Source of the DNA: Ktedonobacter robiniae
GTDB taxonomy: Bacteria > Chloroflexota > Ktedonobacteria > Ktedonobacterales > Ktedonobacteraceae
Assembly (NCBI RefSeq): GCF_016587375.1
Contig: NZ_BNJG01000001.1
Span: 1,798,001 to 1,862,000, forward strand
Direction of reading: 5' to 3'
Length of the DNA stretch: 64,000 nucleotides
Part shown: positions 45,219-54,093 of the stretch, piece by piece
Numbering within the stretch: position 1 is the first letter of the stretch
Layout: each line of letters opens with the position of its first letter
Program-made: the position numbers and the translations under genes
Notes under the pieces: generated by a model
What the model was told of the DNA's origin: nothing
Seen by the model: only the letters and a program-made list of their open reading frames with translations
Databases searched by the model: none

Positions 45219-46409
45219 TTAGCTGGGGAAGAGGAGTAGGAAGGGGCCGGCGCGGAGTAGGAAGAGGCCGGCGATGTAGAGGATGAAGGTGATGGTGTAG
45301 ATTTGGGAGGCCCAGAGGGTGAAGCGGTCACGGGCCTGCCAGCCGTAGAGGAGCATGGCCAGGACGAGGCCGGTTGAGAGACGGCCGGCGGAGACGAGTT
45401 CCTCGTATGAGGCGATAGACATGAAGATGGTCAGGGCCAGGTTCAGGCCCCAGATGAGCCAGGTGTGCCAGGTACAGTTGCCCCAGCGGCGCGGGAGGGC
45501 GGCGCGGGCGAAGGCGATGATGCTGAGCACGGTGGGGATAAACATCAGGATGATGAGTGGGGGAAAGCGGTTAGGGTCCTGGTAGAAGACAAATAGTCCG
45601 CGAAAGGGGATGCGCTCGAAGGGGGGAGCATAGCCCAGGCCGGTGCGCCCAAAGATGATGACGATCAGGCCGTACCAGAGTGCGGTGGGGAGGAGTGAAA
45701 TGAGGGCGAAGCGTATGCTTTCCCACCAGCGGCGGCGCCAGAAGAGGAGCGCGATATAGCCCAGAGGAAAGAGGACGGCGGTTTCGCGTGCGAGGACGGC
45801 CAAGCTCATACAGATGGCGGCTGTGCGAGTGCGTTTCCATTCCAGCGAGAGCAGGCCGAGGCAGATCAAGAAATAGGTCAGGGGTTCGGTTGTGTCGAAG
45901 ATAAAGGCGGTGGTCTGGCCGAAGTAGAGGCCCAGGGCCAGGCTATACCAGGGCGAGAGCTGGCGCCGCTTGAGCAGATAGGCCGCGATCTCTACGCTGC
46001 CCACAATTGAGACAAAGTTGATGAGTAGCATGGCATATGGGACCAGGGCTTTCTGTCCCAGACTAAGCAGCACCGTCAAGAGGGGATAGATAATGCGTTG
46101 ATAGCGGTATGAGGGATCATCAATATGCGCGGGCGCGTGCTGGGGGTCGGTCACCATGTAATAGAAAAACTGGCCATCGTAGCCGGCGCTTCCATGAGCT
46201 ACATGCTGCGAAAAGACTGTACCGATGTGCACATAATGCAAGGCGTCATACTGCTTATACATGCTAAACGCCACGATGAAGACCAGGTAGAGCAACGCTG
46301 TAACTACTGAAGGTCTGATAAGAAATGCCAGGAGGCGCCTGGGCCCTGTTTGTCCATTCCCCTGCTGAATCAGTTCGCCTGAAGACGCCGTCTGTGTACC
46401 TGTACTCAT
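45219..46409 (-). CDS. Polytopic membrane protein, glycosyltransferase-like (GT-C type)
   Basis: 396 residues from ATG at 46409 (MSTGTQT). About ten membrane helices. After the first helix an outside loop with GYDGQFFYYM and DDPSYRYQRIIYP has the acidic residues typical of GT-C enzymes using lipid-linked sugars. Similar proteins are annotated in actinobacterial and Chloroflexota cell-surface glycan loci. Upstream of galU on the same strand, 120 bp apart. Exact sugar unknown. Confidence 0.7.
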   Translation of the reverse strand: MSTGTQTASSGELIQQGNGQTGPRRLLAFLIRPSVVTALLYLVFIVAFSMYKQYDALHYVHIGTVFSQHVAHGSAGYDGQFFYYMVTDPQHAPAHIDDPSYRYQRIIYPLLTVLLSLGQKALVPYAMLLINFVSIVGSVEIAAYLLKRRQLSPWYSLALGLYFGQTTAFIFDTTEPLTYFLICLGLLSLEWKRTRTAAICMSLAVLARETAVLFPLGYIALLFWRRRWWESIRFALISLLPTALWYGLIVIIFGRTGLGYAPPFERIPFRGLFVFYQDPNRFPPLIILMFIPTVLSIIAFARAALPRRWGNCTWHTWLIWGLNLALTIFMSIASYEELVSAGRLSTGLVLAMLLYGWQARDRFTLWASQIYTITFILYIAGLFLLRAGPFLLLFPS

Positions 46410-46697
46410 GAAATAACCTGCTTCCTCTTGCAATATTAGGAAAAAGTCTAGCAGAACCATTTGGAAATGGCAAGAACGATGCTTTGGTGGGGTGGTGAGT
46501 TATTCGTGAGTATTTGCAGAGTAAAGATTAACTGCATCTTGATGTTTTCTTGAAATCTCAGCTTTATAATCGAGAGTGTCGGTGGGAAACAAACAGGCAG
46601 AGAAATGAGTTCCCGGACGACAGGCTTATTCCACGCATATGTTTATGCTCTGCGAAAAGAGATTAGATAGAATTTTTGGAAATGAAGGAGCTAGCTG

Positions 46698-46991
46698 ATG
46701 AATTGGAAAAAGCAGGCGCGGCGCTTGAGTCTTCTTCTCGTCTTGAGCGCGTTGCTGATTCTCTCGTGTGTCCTGGTGGCATGTGGAGGTAATGCAGGGG
46801 GTACGAGCACAGGTACGACGACGACGAGCAGCACGCAGACGACGTCCAGCCAGTCGACGTCTGATCAGTCTACGACGAGCGATAATGGCAGCGATGATCA
46901 GCAGATTCAGAACCTGATGCAATCGGCGAATGATACGTCTCCAGATAACAATGGTAGTTCGCATGGCAGCGATAATGATGTTATTCCCTAA
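46698..46991 (+). CDS. Small lipoprotein
   Basis: 97 residues. Signal peptide with a lipobox LVAC (Cys at about 30), then a Thr/Ser-rich stretch and an Asn/Asp-rich tail without family features. Processed by Lgt and displayed at the cell surface. AAGGAG 8 bases before the ATG; a TATAAT lies at 46565-46570 in the leader region. Function unknown. Confidence 0.72.
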   Translation: MNWKKQARRLSLLLVLSALLILSCVLVACGGNAGGTSTGTTTTSSTQTTSSQSTSDQSTTSDNGSDDQQIQNLMQSANDTSPDNNGSSHGSDNDVIP

Positions 46992-46996
46992 GCGGG

Positions 46997-47160
46997 CCCG
47001 CTACTTGCGTACGCGGCTACTGTTGAAGCCAGTGCGTCCATTCGAAAAGTTTTGAGGCTGCGCCTACAGGCGATTAATCGCCTTTGGACACGCTAAAGCG
47101 GGTCCCTACCGGAATGTTGGTCTTTGGATGTGCTAAGGTGGGTCCCTACCGGAATGTTGG
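46997..47160 (+). repeat. Composite: R5, then R2 and a partial second R2
   Basis: R5 at 46997-47021; R2 at 47049-47113 (GTTTTGAGGCTGCGCCTACA, GGCGATTAATCGCC, GGACACGCTAAAGC, GGTCCCTACCGGA); then a diverged half unit 47123-47160 that repeats GGGTCCCTACCGGAATGTTG. Fills the gap between the lipoprotein and the next gene. Confidence 0.75.
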
Positions 47161-47224
47161 CCAAGTTCATAACCTATATTCACTCTGAAGAAGAGTTTTT
47201 TGAGAAAGGATTCGGTTTAAAGAT

Positions 47225-47989
47225 ATGATCAGCCCAATGCAGTTTGTACGCCGGTTTTCGGGTCGTGTTGGTTTCGCGGTTGGTTTGGGGGTGCTCTCGT
47301 TGAGCATGGCATTGCCGGCACAGGCTTTCGCGGCCACGATGAATGTTGATGCCCAAAAGTGTGGGGCCAAGGATGTAAAGTGTGTGATTGCCTTTGGAGA
47401 TCAGCGTATTACTGAGCGCCTAACCGATCTCAGCGCCCTGGATACCAAGGTGCAGACCTTGCAGCAGAAGAAGCATATCGGCGAAGACGAGGCCGAGGCC
47501 CTGAAAAATGATGTGAGCACCAATAAGAATGGTCTCAATACGCTGAAGAGCAAGCTGGACGCCGAGAGCGAGGCCCAGGCCGCACGCCAGGATGTGAAGA
47601 ACATTTATGAGCAGTTCCGCATCTATGCCGTTGTGCTGCCACGCGATGAGCATAGGCTGCACCTTGACGTAGAGAAGACCCTCGATGATAAGCTCACGGA
47701 TATGAAAACGAAGATCGAGGCCCGCATCGATAAAGCGCCCACTGATAAGAAGGACCAGTTGAACAGCCTGTACAATGACTACAAGGCGCAGTTGGCGGCC
47801 GTCACGCCTCTGATTGAAGGGGCGAAGGCCATCCTCCCTAACATGACCCCGACGAGCTTCAATACTAATCGCGGCGCCTATGAGGGGCAGCTCAACACAC
47901 TGAAAAGCGATGAGAAGACCATCCAGAGCGACCTGCAAAAGGCTGCAAGTGATCTGAAGCAGATCAACCAGCTTCTTAAGAAGAAGTAA
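47225..47989 (+). CDS. Secreted helical (coiled-coil) protein of unknown function
   Basis: 254 residues. Signal peptide ending at AQAFA-A near residue 37, then a mature part almost entirely of charged helices with heptad character, two cysteines near 46 and 53. I do not recognise a family. Its stop codon lies in the 37-bp palindrome shared with the transporter gene. Confidence 0.68.
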   Translation: MISPMQFVRRFSGRVGFAVGLGVLSLSMALPAQAFAATMNVDAQKCGAKDVKCVIAFGDQRITERLTDLSALDTKVQTLQQKKHIGEDEAEALKNDVSTNKNGLNTLKSKLDAESEAQAARQDVKNIYEQFRIYAVVLPRDEHRLHLDVEKTLDDKLTDMKTKIEARIDKAPTDKKDQLNSLYNDYKAQLAAVTPLIEGAKAILPNMTPTSFNTNRGAYEGQLNTLKSDEKTIQSDLQKAASDLKQINQLLKKK

Positions 47990-48061
47990 AAGTGGATAAT
48001 AAAAAACACAGTGGTGGCCTCGCATGCGAGGCCACCACTGTGTTTTTTATTATCCACTTTT
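47988..48061. terminator. Longest perfect palindrome, no loop (hairpin 14)
   Basis: 37-bp arms (47988-48024, 48025-48061), fully self-complementary, 74 bp. It joins the two convergent stop codons (47987-47989 and 48061-48063). Confidence 0.92.
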
Positions 48062-49788
48062 TAGTGGCTCTGGCCGGTCAGGAGGCCGTAGAAGAGGAGG
48101 AGGGCGGCTGTGGTGAGGACCAGGGCGGTAATAATGAGGCCGGTATTGGTCAGCCAGCCCAGGCGCTGCTGCTTCATTACCTTGCGGCTATTGCCGATGA
48201 TGAGCAGGTAGATGACCAGGATGGGGGTTAAGACGCCATTGAGGATGTTGGCCCAGAAGAGTAGGGTGATGGGATCGAAGTGGCAGAGGGCCAGGGCCAG
48301 GCTTACCACTAGCGCGCAGGTAAGGATGAGGTAGAAACCTTCGCGCTGCCAGGGCTTCTTGGAGAGACCCACGGGCCATCCGAAGGTGCCTGCCACAGCA
48401 TAGGATGTACTGGCGAGCAGGACGGGAATCGCGACCAGGCCCGCGCCAATGAAGCCAATCGCGAAGAGGTAGGTAGCGTAGGGTCCAAGGATGGGAGTGA
48501 GGGCGACTGCCGCATCTGAAGCGGTTTGAATCGTCTTGTGGTGAGTAAAGAGGGTAGTCGCGGCAGTTAGAATAATACAGTAGGCGACCAGGTTACCACT
48601 CACGGCTCCCAGGGCGATATCGAGGGCAGCGTAGCGTGATTGCTGACGCTTCGTCTTGCCCAGGCGTTTCTCCTCTTTCTCGCCCTGCATCTGCCAGTAG
48701 ATCGTATAGGGCGAGATGGTGGCACCTAGCAGGGCCACGGCGCTACTGATGCTATCGAAGGAGAGTCCAATGTGGGGCGCAAAGGTATTAAAAAGGACCG
48801 CGCCCCAGGCGGGTTTTGAGAGGACGGAGGTCACGAGATAGACTACAAAGGCCAGGCTCATCACAAGAAAGACCTTCTTGATGGACTCAAAGTTGCGGTA
48901 GACGGACAGGTACCAGAGGATCAGGGCCACGGGAATGACAAACCAGATCCAATTGATGCGTGAACCCGTGAGGAGTTCAAAGCCGCTACTGACCGCGACC
49001 AGGTCAGCAGTAATCAGCGCCACATTAGCGATAATCAGCACCAACGAGGCCACGCTAGCCACGCGACGACCATAGTGAGTGCGTAACACCTCGGCCAGGC
49101 CCTGGCCGGTGGCGCGGCCGATCTGAGAACAGCTATACTGGACCGCCTGGTAGAGGGGAGTCGCCAGCAGCATTAGCCAGAGGTGCGCGAGTCCAACCTG
49201 GGCGCCATCAAGCGAATAGGCGCCAACGGCTGAGGCATCATTACCAGCCATACCGCTCAGGAAGCCAGGGCCAAGCATGCGTAAGAGGCTGGCTTTATCA
49301 CTCTTCTGAGAAGCTTGCTCCTCCACATCTCGGGCCACTTCAGCGTCGATACCGGGATGTGCCTCCATCTGGCGCAGGCCTTCAGCGGTAGGGATATGCT
49401 CTTGAAGCTCGTCGAACAAGTCGTTCTCTCGCTGGTGCTCGGCCTCGGTCTCGATCTGCTCGCGGCCCTGGGCAGTTAGACGTTTAGATTCGCTCTTATC
49501 AATGTCGATTGTCACCGTGCCAGGATTATGGCTATCGTGAGGGGAGTCTGGTGCATCGACCTTTTGAACGCGGTTGGCGGGAATCTCTAATTGCTTATGG
49601 AAAACGGTACCTTTACGCACGAGGAGTTTTTGGACGCGGCCCTGGCTATCACGTACGACTTGCTCAACCTTCGGTTTGCTGACATCCTCTTCGCCCAGGT
49701 CGCCTTCAGTGGCCGCGACTGACATACCGGGCTGGATGTCATCGATTTGAGATGGGGGAGTTTGTTCCTCTGGATTTTTCGTGGCCAT
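48061..49788 (-). CDS. NRAMP-family metal ion transporter with N-terminal PRC-barrel-like domain
   Basis: 575 residues from ATG at 49788 with AAAGGAAAAG upstream. Residues about 10-75 (GMSVAATEGD ... EIPANRVQKVD) look like a PRC-barrel/DUF2171 domain. After a charged linker come about 11 helices. The first helix has GPGFLSGMAGNDASAVGAYS instead of the canonical DPGN; the sixth has ATISPY in place of the A/C-M-P-H metal motif. Such changes occur in NRAMP-related clades including Mg2+ transporters. So the ion may not be Mn2+/Fe2+. Cation import at the plasma membrane. Confidence 0.85.
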   Translation of the reverse strand: MATKNPEEQTPPSQIDDIQPGMSVAATEGDLGEEDVSKPKVEQVVRDSQGRVQKLLVRKGTVFHKQLEIPANRVQKVDAPDSPHDSHNPGTVTIDIDKSESKRLTAQGREQIETEAEHQRENDLFDELQEHIPTAEGLRQMEAHPGIDAEVARDVEEQASQKSDKASLLRMLGPGFLSGMAGNDASAVGAYSLDGAQVGLAHLWLMLLATPLYQAVQYSCSQIGRATGQGLAEVLRTHYGRRVASVASLVLIIANVALITADLVAVSSGFELLTGSRINWIWFVIPVALILWYLSVYRNFESIKKVFLVMSLAFVVYLVTSVLSKPAWGAVLFNTFAPHIGLSFDSISSAVALLGATISPYTIYWQMQGEKEEKRLGKTKRQQSRYAALDIALGAVSGNLVAYCIILTAATTLFTHHKTIQTASDAAVALTPILGPYATYLFAIGFIGAGLVAIPVLLASTSYAVAGTFGWPVGLSKKPWQREGFYLILTCALVVSLALALCHFDPITLLFWANILNGVLTPILVIYLLIIGNSRKVMKQQRLGWLTNTGLIITALVLTTAALLLFYGLLTGQSH

Positions 49789-49931
49789 ATGTGCTTTTCC
49801 TTTGCTCTTTGGACGAAGGCGGGAAGATGATAGTGTACCCCTCGCCATGCGTGGGATACTGTTCTGCTATATCTTAATTACTATCGGAAAAACAGAAAAG
49901 TTTCAGGGTGGAGGGGCGGCGGGGGGACAAC

Positions 49932-49961
49932 GCTACTAAAGTACGCGTCTACATATTATGG
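49932..49961 (+). repeat. R3-type repeat, partial
   Basis: CTACTAAAGTACGCGTCTAC followed by ATATTATG. Lies between the transporter and the next gene. Confidence 0.55.
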
Positions 49962-50070
49962 GACGGGGTAGTTTTAAACATGTTATCGGAAGGTTTTAGC
50001 TTGGCAGATAGTTTTTCATGCGTTATACTGTTATCGATGTATGTATTTCTTTTATAGCAAGGATGGCATA

Positions 50071-50637
50071 ATGAGTACTTATGTTGAGCAGTCTGAGGCT
50101 GTTGCGGGTAAGATGAGGCGGATAGTGGGGCGGGTGGCATATATTTCGGCGGGACTCTGGATCGTGCGTTTGCTGGCTTTTTTTGTTCCGGCATTGCGGG
50201 ATGCGAGTCCGAGTGGGGCGCCGTTGTTAAGCGAGCTATTTTGTGTGTTAGGGATCGCGACGCATATGACGTTGCTGCCGGTTGTGGATGCGTTGCCGGG
50301 TCCGAGATGGGGGAAGGCGGCGGGCTATGGCTGGATTGCGATTGACATGGCGACCGAGATCATGCAGTTGAATGGTGTGCCACATGCGACGTATATCGCT
50401 TTGAAGTATGGTGGGCATATTTCGGCGGCGGTCTGGTTCGCCACGACCTCCTGGGGACAGAAGGGGGCGATGCGCGTTGTGGGGCTACTCCTAGCCGTGT
50501 TCCTGGGTGGCTACTCTTTCGTCGCACCGTTTGATACGACGCATTTTATCGGGTTGTTGCCTTCGTTGGTTTTGATTCCGACGTGGATTATCCTGGCGGG
50601 GCGTGAAATCGCCAGAGAGAGGAGCCTATCCTCATGA
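50071..50637 (+). CDS. Unknown polytopic membrane protein
   Basis: 188 residues from ATG at 50071 (MSTYVEQ), with AAGGA upstream; an earlier ATG at 50041 is open. About five helices. No family recognised. Upper repeat R1 follows. Confidence 0.6.
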   Translation: MSTYVEQSEAVAGKMRRIVGRVAYISAGLWIVRLLAFFVPALRDASPSGAPLLSELFCVLGIATHMTLLPVVDALPGPRWGKAAGYGWIAIDMATEIMQLNGVPHATYIALKYGGHISAAVWFATTSWGQKGAMRVVGLLLAVFLGGYSFVAPFDTTHFIGLLPSLVLIPTWIILAGREIARERSLSS

Positions 50638-50665
50638 TGCGAGAGGCCCGCTTTTCGGTATTCGT

Positions 50666-50704
50666 GCGATAAATCGCCTTATGCGCGATAAATCGGGCAC
50701 CTAT
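50666..50704 (+). repeat. Dispersed repeat R1
   Basis: GCGATAAATCGCC, TTATGCGCGATAAATCGGGC, ACCTAT. It is between two convergent genes. Confidence 0.8.
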
Positions 50705-50771
50705 GAAAGGGAAGATATCCTTCATGAGGATATCCGGACAAAATTTGCCAGCAAAGCCTGAAATGTGGCGC

Positions 50772-52292
50772 CTATGTAAGAGCATGACAGCAACCTATTA
50801 TGGGAAATTGGAGGGTTACGGTGGTGCCCTGGTTGGGGGTGCTAGTGAGGGTAATGGTACCGCCGTGGGCCTGGACCAGGCCCTGGGCGATGGAGAGGCC
50901 CAGACCGCTGCCACTCTGGGCGGTGGTGCGTATGCGGGCTTGATCGACGCGGTAGAAGCGATCAAAGATGTGGGGGAGAGCTGAGGCGGGAATACCAAGG
51001 CCGGTATCGGTGATTTCTACGCAGGCCAGGGAGCGACCCTCGCATTGTTTACCCAGAGCGCGCAGAGTGATATCTCCACCAGGAGGGGTAAACTTGATGG
51101 CATTCTCAATGAGGTTGAGGAAGACGCGACGCAACTGGTCGCTATCGCCTTCAATGGAGAGGGATTGTTTGGGCAAATCAAGGGTAATATGCTGACCTTG
51201 AGCTAGAATATCGGCCTGTTCTTTTACATTGGTCAGGAGTTGGCAGAGATCGATGTGGGTCTTTCTGAGTTTCACCTGGCCTTCGTCCAGGCGAGAGAGT
51301 ACGAGCAGGTCAGAGACCAGGCGTTGCATACGCTCGACCTCGTTGTACATGCCAAGAACCAGGCGACGCTTAGCCGCCGCGTCACCATTGTCGGCTTCCA
51401 GCAGCAGCATCTCCAGGCTTCCTCCCAGGCCCGTTAGGGGGGTACGTAGCTCATGGGAGACATCGGCCACAAATTGTTTCTGGCGCGCAAACATGTGCTC
51501 CAGGCGGATGACCATACCGTTGAAGGCCGTGGCCAGGCGGCCAAGCTCGTCCTGGGTTGGGGGTTCGGAGAGGCGCTGAGTGAGATCACCACTGGCGATA
51601 CGCATACTGGCGCGCTCGATTTCGGTCAGGGGGCGCAGGGCCTGGCGAATCAGGGGTAGCGTCAGGAGAGCGGCCACAAGGAGGCCGATAGCGATGGCGA
51701 TAAAGAGGAGCAGGCGTGTGGAGGAGACGGCGCTATCGATAACGGTGGTCGAGCTTTGAAGTTGCAGGATACCCCCGGCATAAGTCATGCTTTGCTTATC
51801 CATCGCCAAAATGCTATAACGCACCACCAGTTCGCGCTGTCCGTTGGGAGTGGTCGCAACCATGTCGGCATGGCCCTGTTTGTGCAACTGCTGTAGTAAT
51901 TGTTGCTCCTGCTCGAAGCTAAAGAGATATGTGGAATTCGTTCTCCCGTCGCTCTGAGCCAGCAGATGACCATCGGGCGAGAGAATCGTCACGAGGGTGC
52001 TTTTATCAACAAAGTTTTGCGCGCTCCCAGCGATTTTGCCCGCCATCTCCTTCGAGAGAGGCTGAGAATTAGCACGGATATTAGACTGGCCACCTGAAGT
52101 TTGGATCAGAATGCCCGCCTGAGTGTTAAGCGCGCTGAGCTGGTTGGAGAGGAGCACCTGTTCCTCGACGCTTGAAACCACAATACCCATCGTAATCAAG
52201 ATCAGCGCCAGCAGACCAAAGGAGACGAGAGCCACACGCCAGCGCAGGGGAAGGCGATTGAGCCAGAGAGAGAGCCAGGAAAAGCGGCGCAT
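50772..52292 (-). CDS. Sensor histidine kinase
   Basis: 506 residues. Helix at about 20-40, outside sensor region of about 150 residues, helix 193-213, HAMP 215-267, phospho-acceptor H280 in VSHELRTPLTG, then N-box (NLIENAIKF), G1 (DTGLGI) and G2 (GSGLGLSI). Autophosphorylates and passes phosphate to the regulator encoded 9 bp upstream. Signal unknown. Confidence 0.93.
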   Translation of the reverse strand: MRRFSWLSLWLNRLPLRWRVALVSFGLLALILITMGIVVSSVEEQVLLSNQLSALNTQAGILIQTSGGQSNIRANSQPLSKEMAGKIAGSAQNFVDKSTLVTILSPDGHLLAQSDGRTNSTYLFSFEQEQQLLQQLHKQGHADMVATTPNGQRELVVRYSILAMDKQSMTYAGGILQLQSSTTVIDSAVSSTRLLLFIAIAIGLLVAALLTLPLIRQALRPLTEIERASMRIASGDLTQRLSEPPTQDELGRLATAFNGMVIRLEHMFARQKQFVADVSHELRTPLTGLGGSLEMLLLEADNGDAAAKRRLVLGMYNEVERMQRLVSDLLVLSRLDEGQVKLRKTHIDLCQLLTNVKEQADILAQGQHITLDLPKQSLSIEGDSDQLRRVFLNLIENAIKFTPPGGDITLRALGKQCEGRSLACVEITDTGLGIPASALPHIFDRFYRVDQARIRTTAQSGSGLGLSIAQGLVQAHGGTITLTSTPNQGTTVTLQFPIIGCCHALT

Positions 52293-52301
52293 AGGATCAC
52301 C

Positions 52302-53006
52302 TCAGCTTTTCACTTCGCGCAGGACATAGCCAACGCCACGCACGGTTTGCAGTAGTTGGGGAGGGAGATCCTGAAGTTTCTCCCGCAGGTGTTTGACATA
52401 GACCTCGATGACATTATCATCACCGACATAGTTGTAGCCCCAGATACGCGCCAGGATGGCGTTGCGCGTCAGCACCTGGCGGGGATGAGAGAGAAATAGC
52501 TCAAGAAGCTCAAACTCGCGCGGAGTCAGCTCTATTTCGCGTGTACCACGGCGTACGACACGGGTGGTACGGTTAAGCGTGATATCCTGAAAGACCAGCA
52601 CATTGCCAAGCTGCAAACCGCGTCGTCGAAGGACTGCGCGTACACGAGCCAGGAGTTCTTTGAAGGCAAAGGGCTTGGTCACATAATCGTCGGCCCCTAG
52701 CTCAAGGCCAGCCACGCGATCCTCCACCTCCTCGCGGGCCGTCAGCATGATAATGGCGGTATCGTAGATGCCGTGAAGTTGTTGCGCAACGGCCATACCA
52801 TCCAGGCCGGGGAGCATAAGGTCGAGGATCACAATATCGGGTTTGTGCTTTTCCACAGCTTGCAGGGCCCCGTGGCCGGTCATGGCTACATGGACGGTAA
52901 AGCCCTCATACTCAAAGCCCATGCGCAGAAACTCAATAATCTGCCGCTCATCATCGACGAGCAAGATGGTAGGCATGTGCTCTTGTGCTTCGGGAGAAGA
53001 TACCAT
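52302..53006 (-). CDS. OmpR/PhoB-family response regulator
   Basis: 234 residues. Receiver: DDE (18-20), phospho-site D62 (VILDLMLPGLDG), Thr (LTARE), Lys (TKPF). Winged helix C-terminus with LTPREFELLELF. A shorter start at 52973 (MPTILLVDD) is possible. The first ATG and its GAGG lie inside the stem of hairpin 15. Confidence 0.93.
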   Translation of the reverse strand: MVSSPEAQEHMPTILLVDDERQIIEFLRMGFEYEGFTVHVAMTGHGALQAVEKHKPDIVILDLMLPGLDGMAVAQQLHGIYDTAIIMLTAREEVEDRVAGLELGADDYVTKPFAFKELLARVRAVLRRRGLQLGNVLVFQDITLNRTTRVVRRGTREIELTPREFELLELFLSHPRQVLTRNAILARIWGYNYVGDDNVIEVYVKHLREKLQDLPPQLLQTVRGVGYVLREVKS

Positions 53007-53080
53007 ATGACCTCGTTCTGTTTGATATGTAAACGCTGCTAAAGCACGCGTCTACATATCAAACAGAACGAGGTCATATG
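53004..53080. promoter_or_regulatory. Long inverted repeat covering the response regulator start (hairpin 15)
   Basis: Perfect 28-bp arms (53004-53031, 53053-53080). The inner part is an R3-like sequence. The start codon and GAGG of the regulator are in the left arm. If transcription comes through from the upstream gene, translation would be blocked; it may also end that upstream transcript. Confidence 0.75.
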
Positions 53081-53126
53081 TAGGAAACGTGCCTTAGTAG
53101 CGTCATTGTCCTAGAAAACGGCGTTA

Positions 53127-53957
53127 TTACTTGCTGGGCTGGTTGCAGGCTGGAATGTCCGAGGGGAGTGGTCCGACAACCACCTGGCGAGCATCCAGTG
53201 AACCATTGCTAGCTAGCGTACCATCTGCCATGATAAAATCGCCTACCTTCAATTCGCTCAGGGAGATCGAGTGTCCAGCGATTTTGCTCGCGATCTCGGT
53301 GCTGGTACTAGTATTGACGGTATAGGTCTTGCTATTCTTAAAACCGCTTACCGTAAGCGTTGCCCCATGGATCGCGGTAATGCGTCCCACGATGCCGGTC
53401 TGGTTGGTTTTGGCCGAATCTTCGAGCTTCTGCTTATCGCTCTCGGAAGAGGGCTTTTTCTCGCTGGAGGAGGGTGGCAGCACAACCGTGATAGATTGGG
53501 CGGTCAGAGCCTTATCAGCACTATATACGGCATCGACCTGGATAAAGTCATCAACCTTCAAATCTTGAGATGAGATGGCCTTGCCCGCCAGCTTGCTCCC
53601 ATACCCTGTGGAAGAGGTTGTGGTGACCGAGACAGTCGCCCCATTGTCATAGCGGCGCAGGGTAAGCGAGGAGCCGTTGATGGCGGTAATCGTGCCGATC
53701 ATATGGACGGTATTGGGATCGGGCTGCTTCCCCGGATTGCACTTGGAGAGATCAACCAGGTTTGTGTTAGCTAGAAGAGACGTGTTGGTAGAGGCCTGGG
53801 CTGTGTGCATAAAGATGCCGCCTGCGACGAAGGCCGCGAGCATCAGGCATGTGCTCACCAGGGCATAGAGATGAACTGGCTTAAAGCGAGGTGAGGGCGG
53901 ATTAATCTTGTCGAGAGACGTACTGTTCTCGACTTCAGGGTTTTGCTCGTGTGACAT
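53127..53957 (-). CDS. Secreted/anchored protein with two DUF5666-like repeats
   Basis: 276 residues from ATG at 53957 (MSHEQNPE), AGGAGG about 12 bases upstream. Helix near 30-50, then two similar beta-rich modules: MIGTITAINGSSLTLRR ... KVDDFIQVDA and IVGRITAIHGATLTVSG ... KVGDFIMADG. This is the DUF5666 pattern. A Ser/Lys linker separates them. Located outside the membrane. Function unknown, maybe sensed by the adjacent two-component system. Confidence 0.75.
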   Translation of the reverse strand: MSHEQNPEVENSTSLDKINPPSPRFKPVHLYALVSTCLMLAAFVAGGIFMHTAQASTNTSLLANTNLVDLSKCNPGKQPDPNTVHMIGTITAINGSSLTLRRYDNGATVSVTTTSSTGYGSKLAGKAISSQDLKVDDFIQVDAVYSADKALTAQSITVVLPPSSSEKKPSSESDKQKLEDSAKTNQTGIVGRITAIHGATLTVSGFKNSKTYTVNTSTSTEIASKIAGHSISLSELKVGDFIMADGTLASNGSLDARQVVVGPLPSDIPACNQPSK

Positions 53958-54093
53958 AGGATAGTATTTCCTCCTTGATAGGTTTACAGACAAGAGAGCA
54001 GGTATGGTCTTGCCTTCGAGAGCTAGCATAGCAAGCTGGATTGAAATATCAGGAGGTTTTTGCTGAAAAAACGCTGAAGGAGATCAAAGTGGC

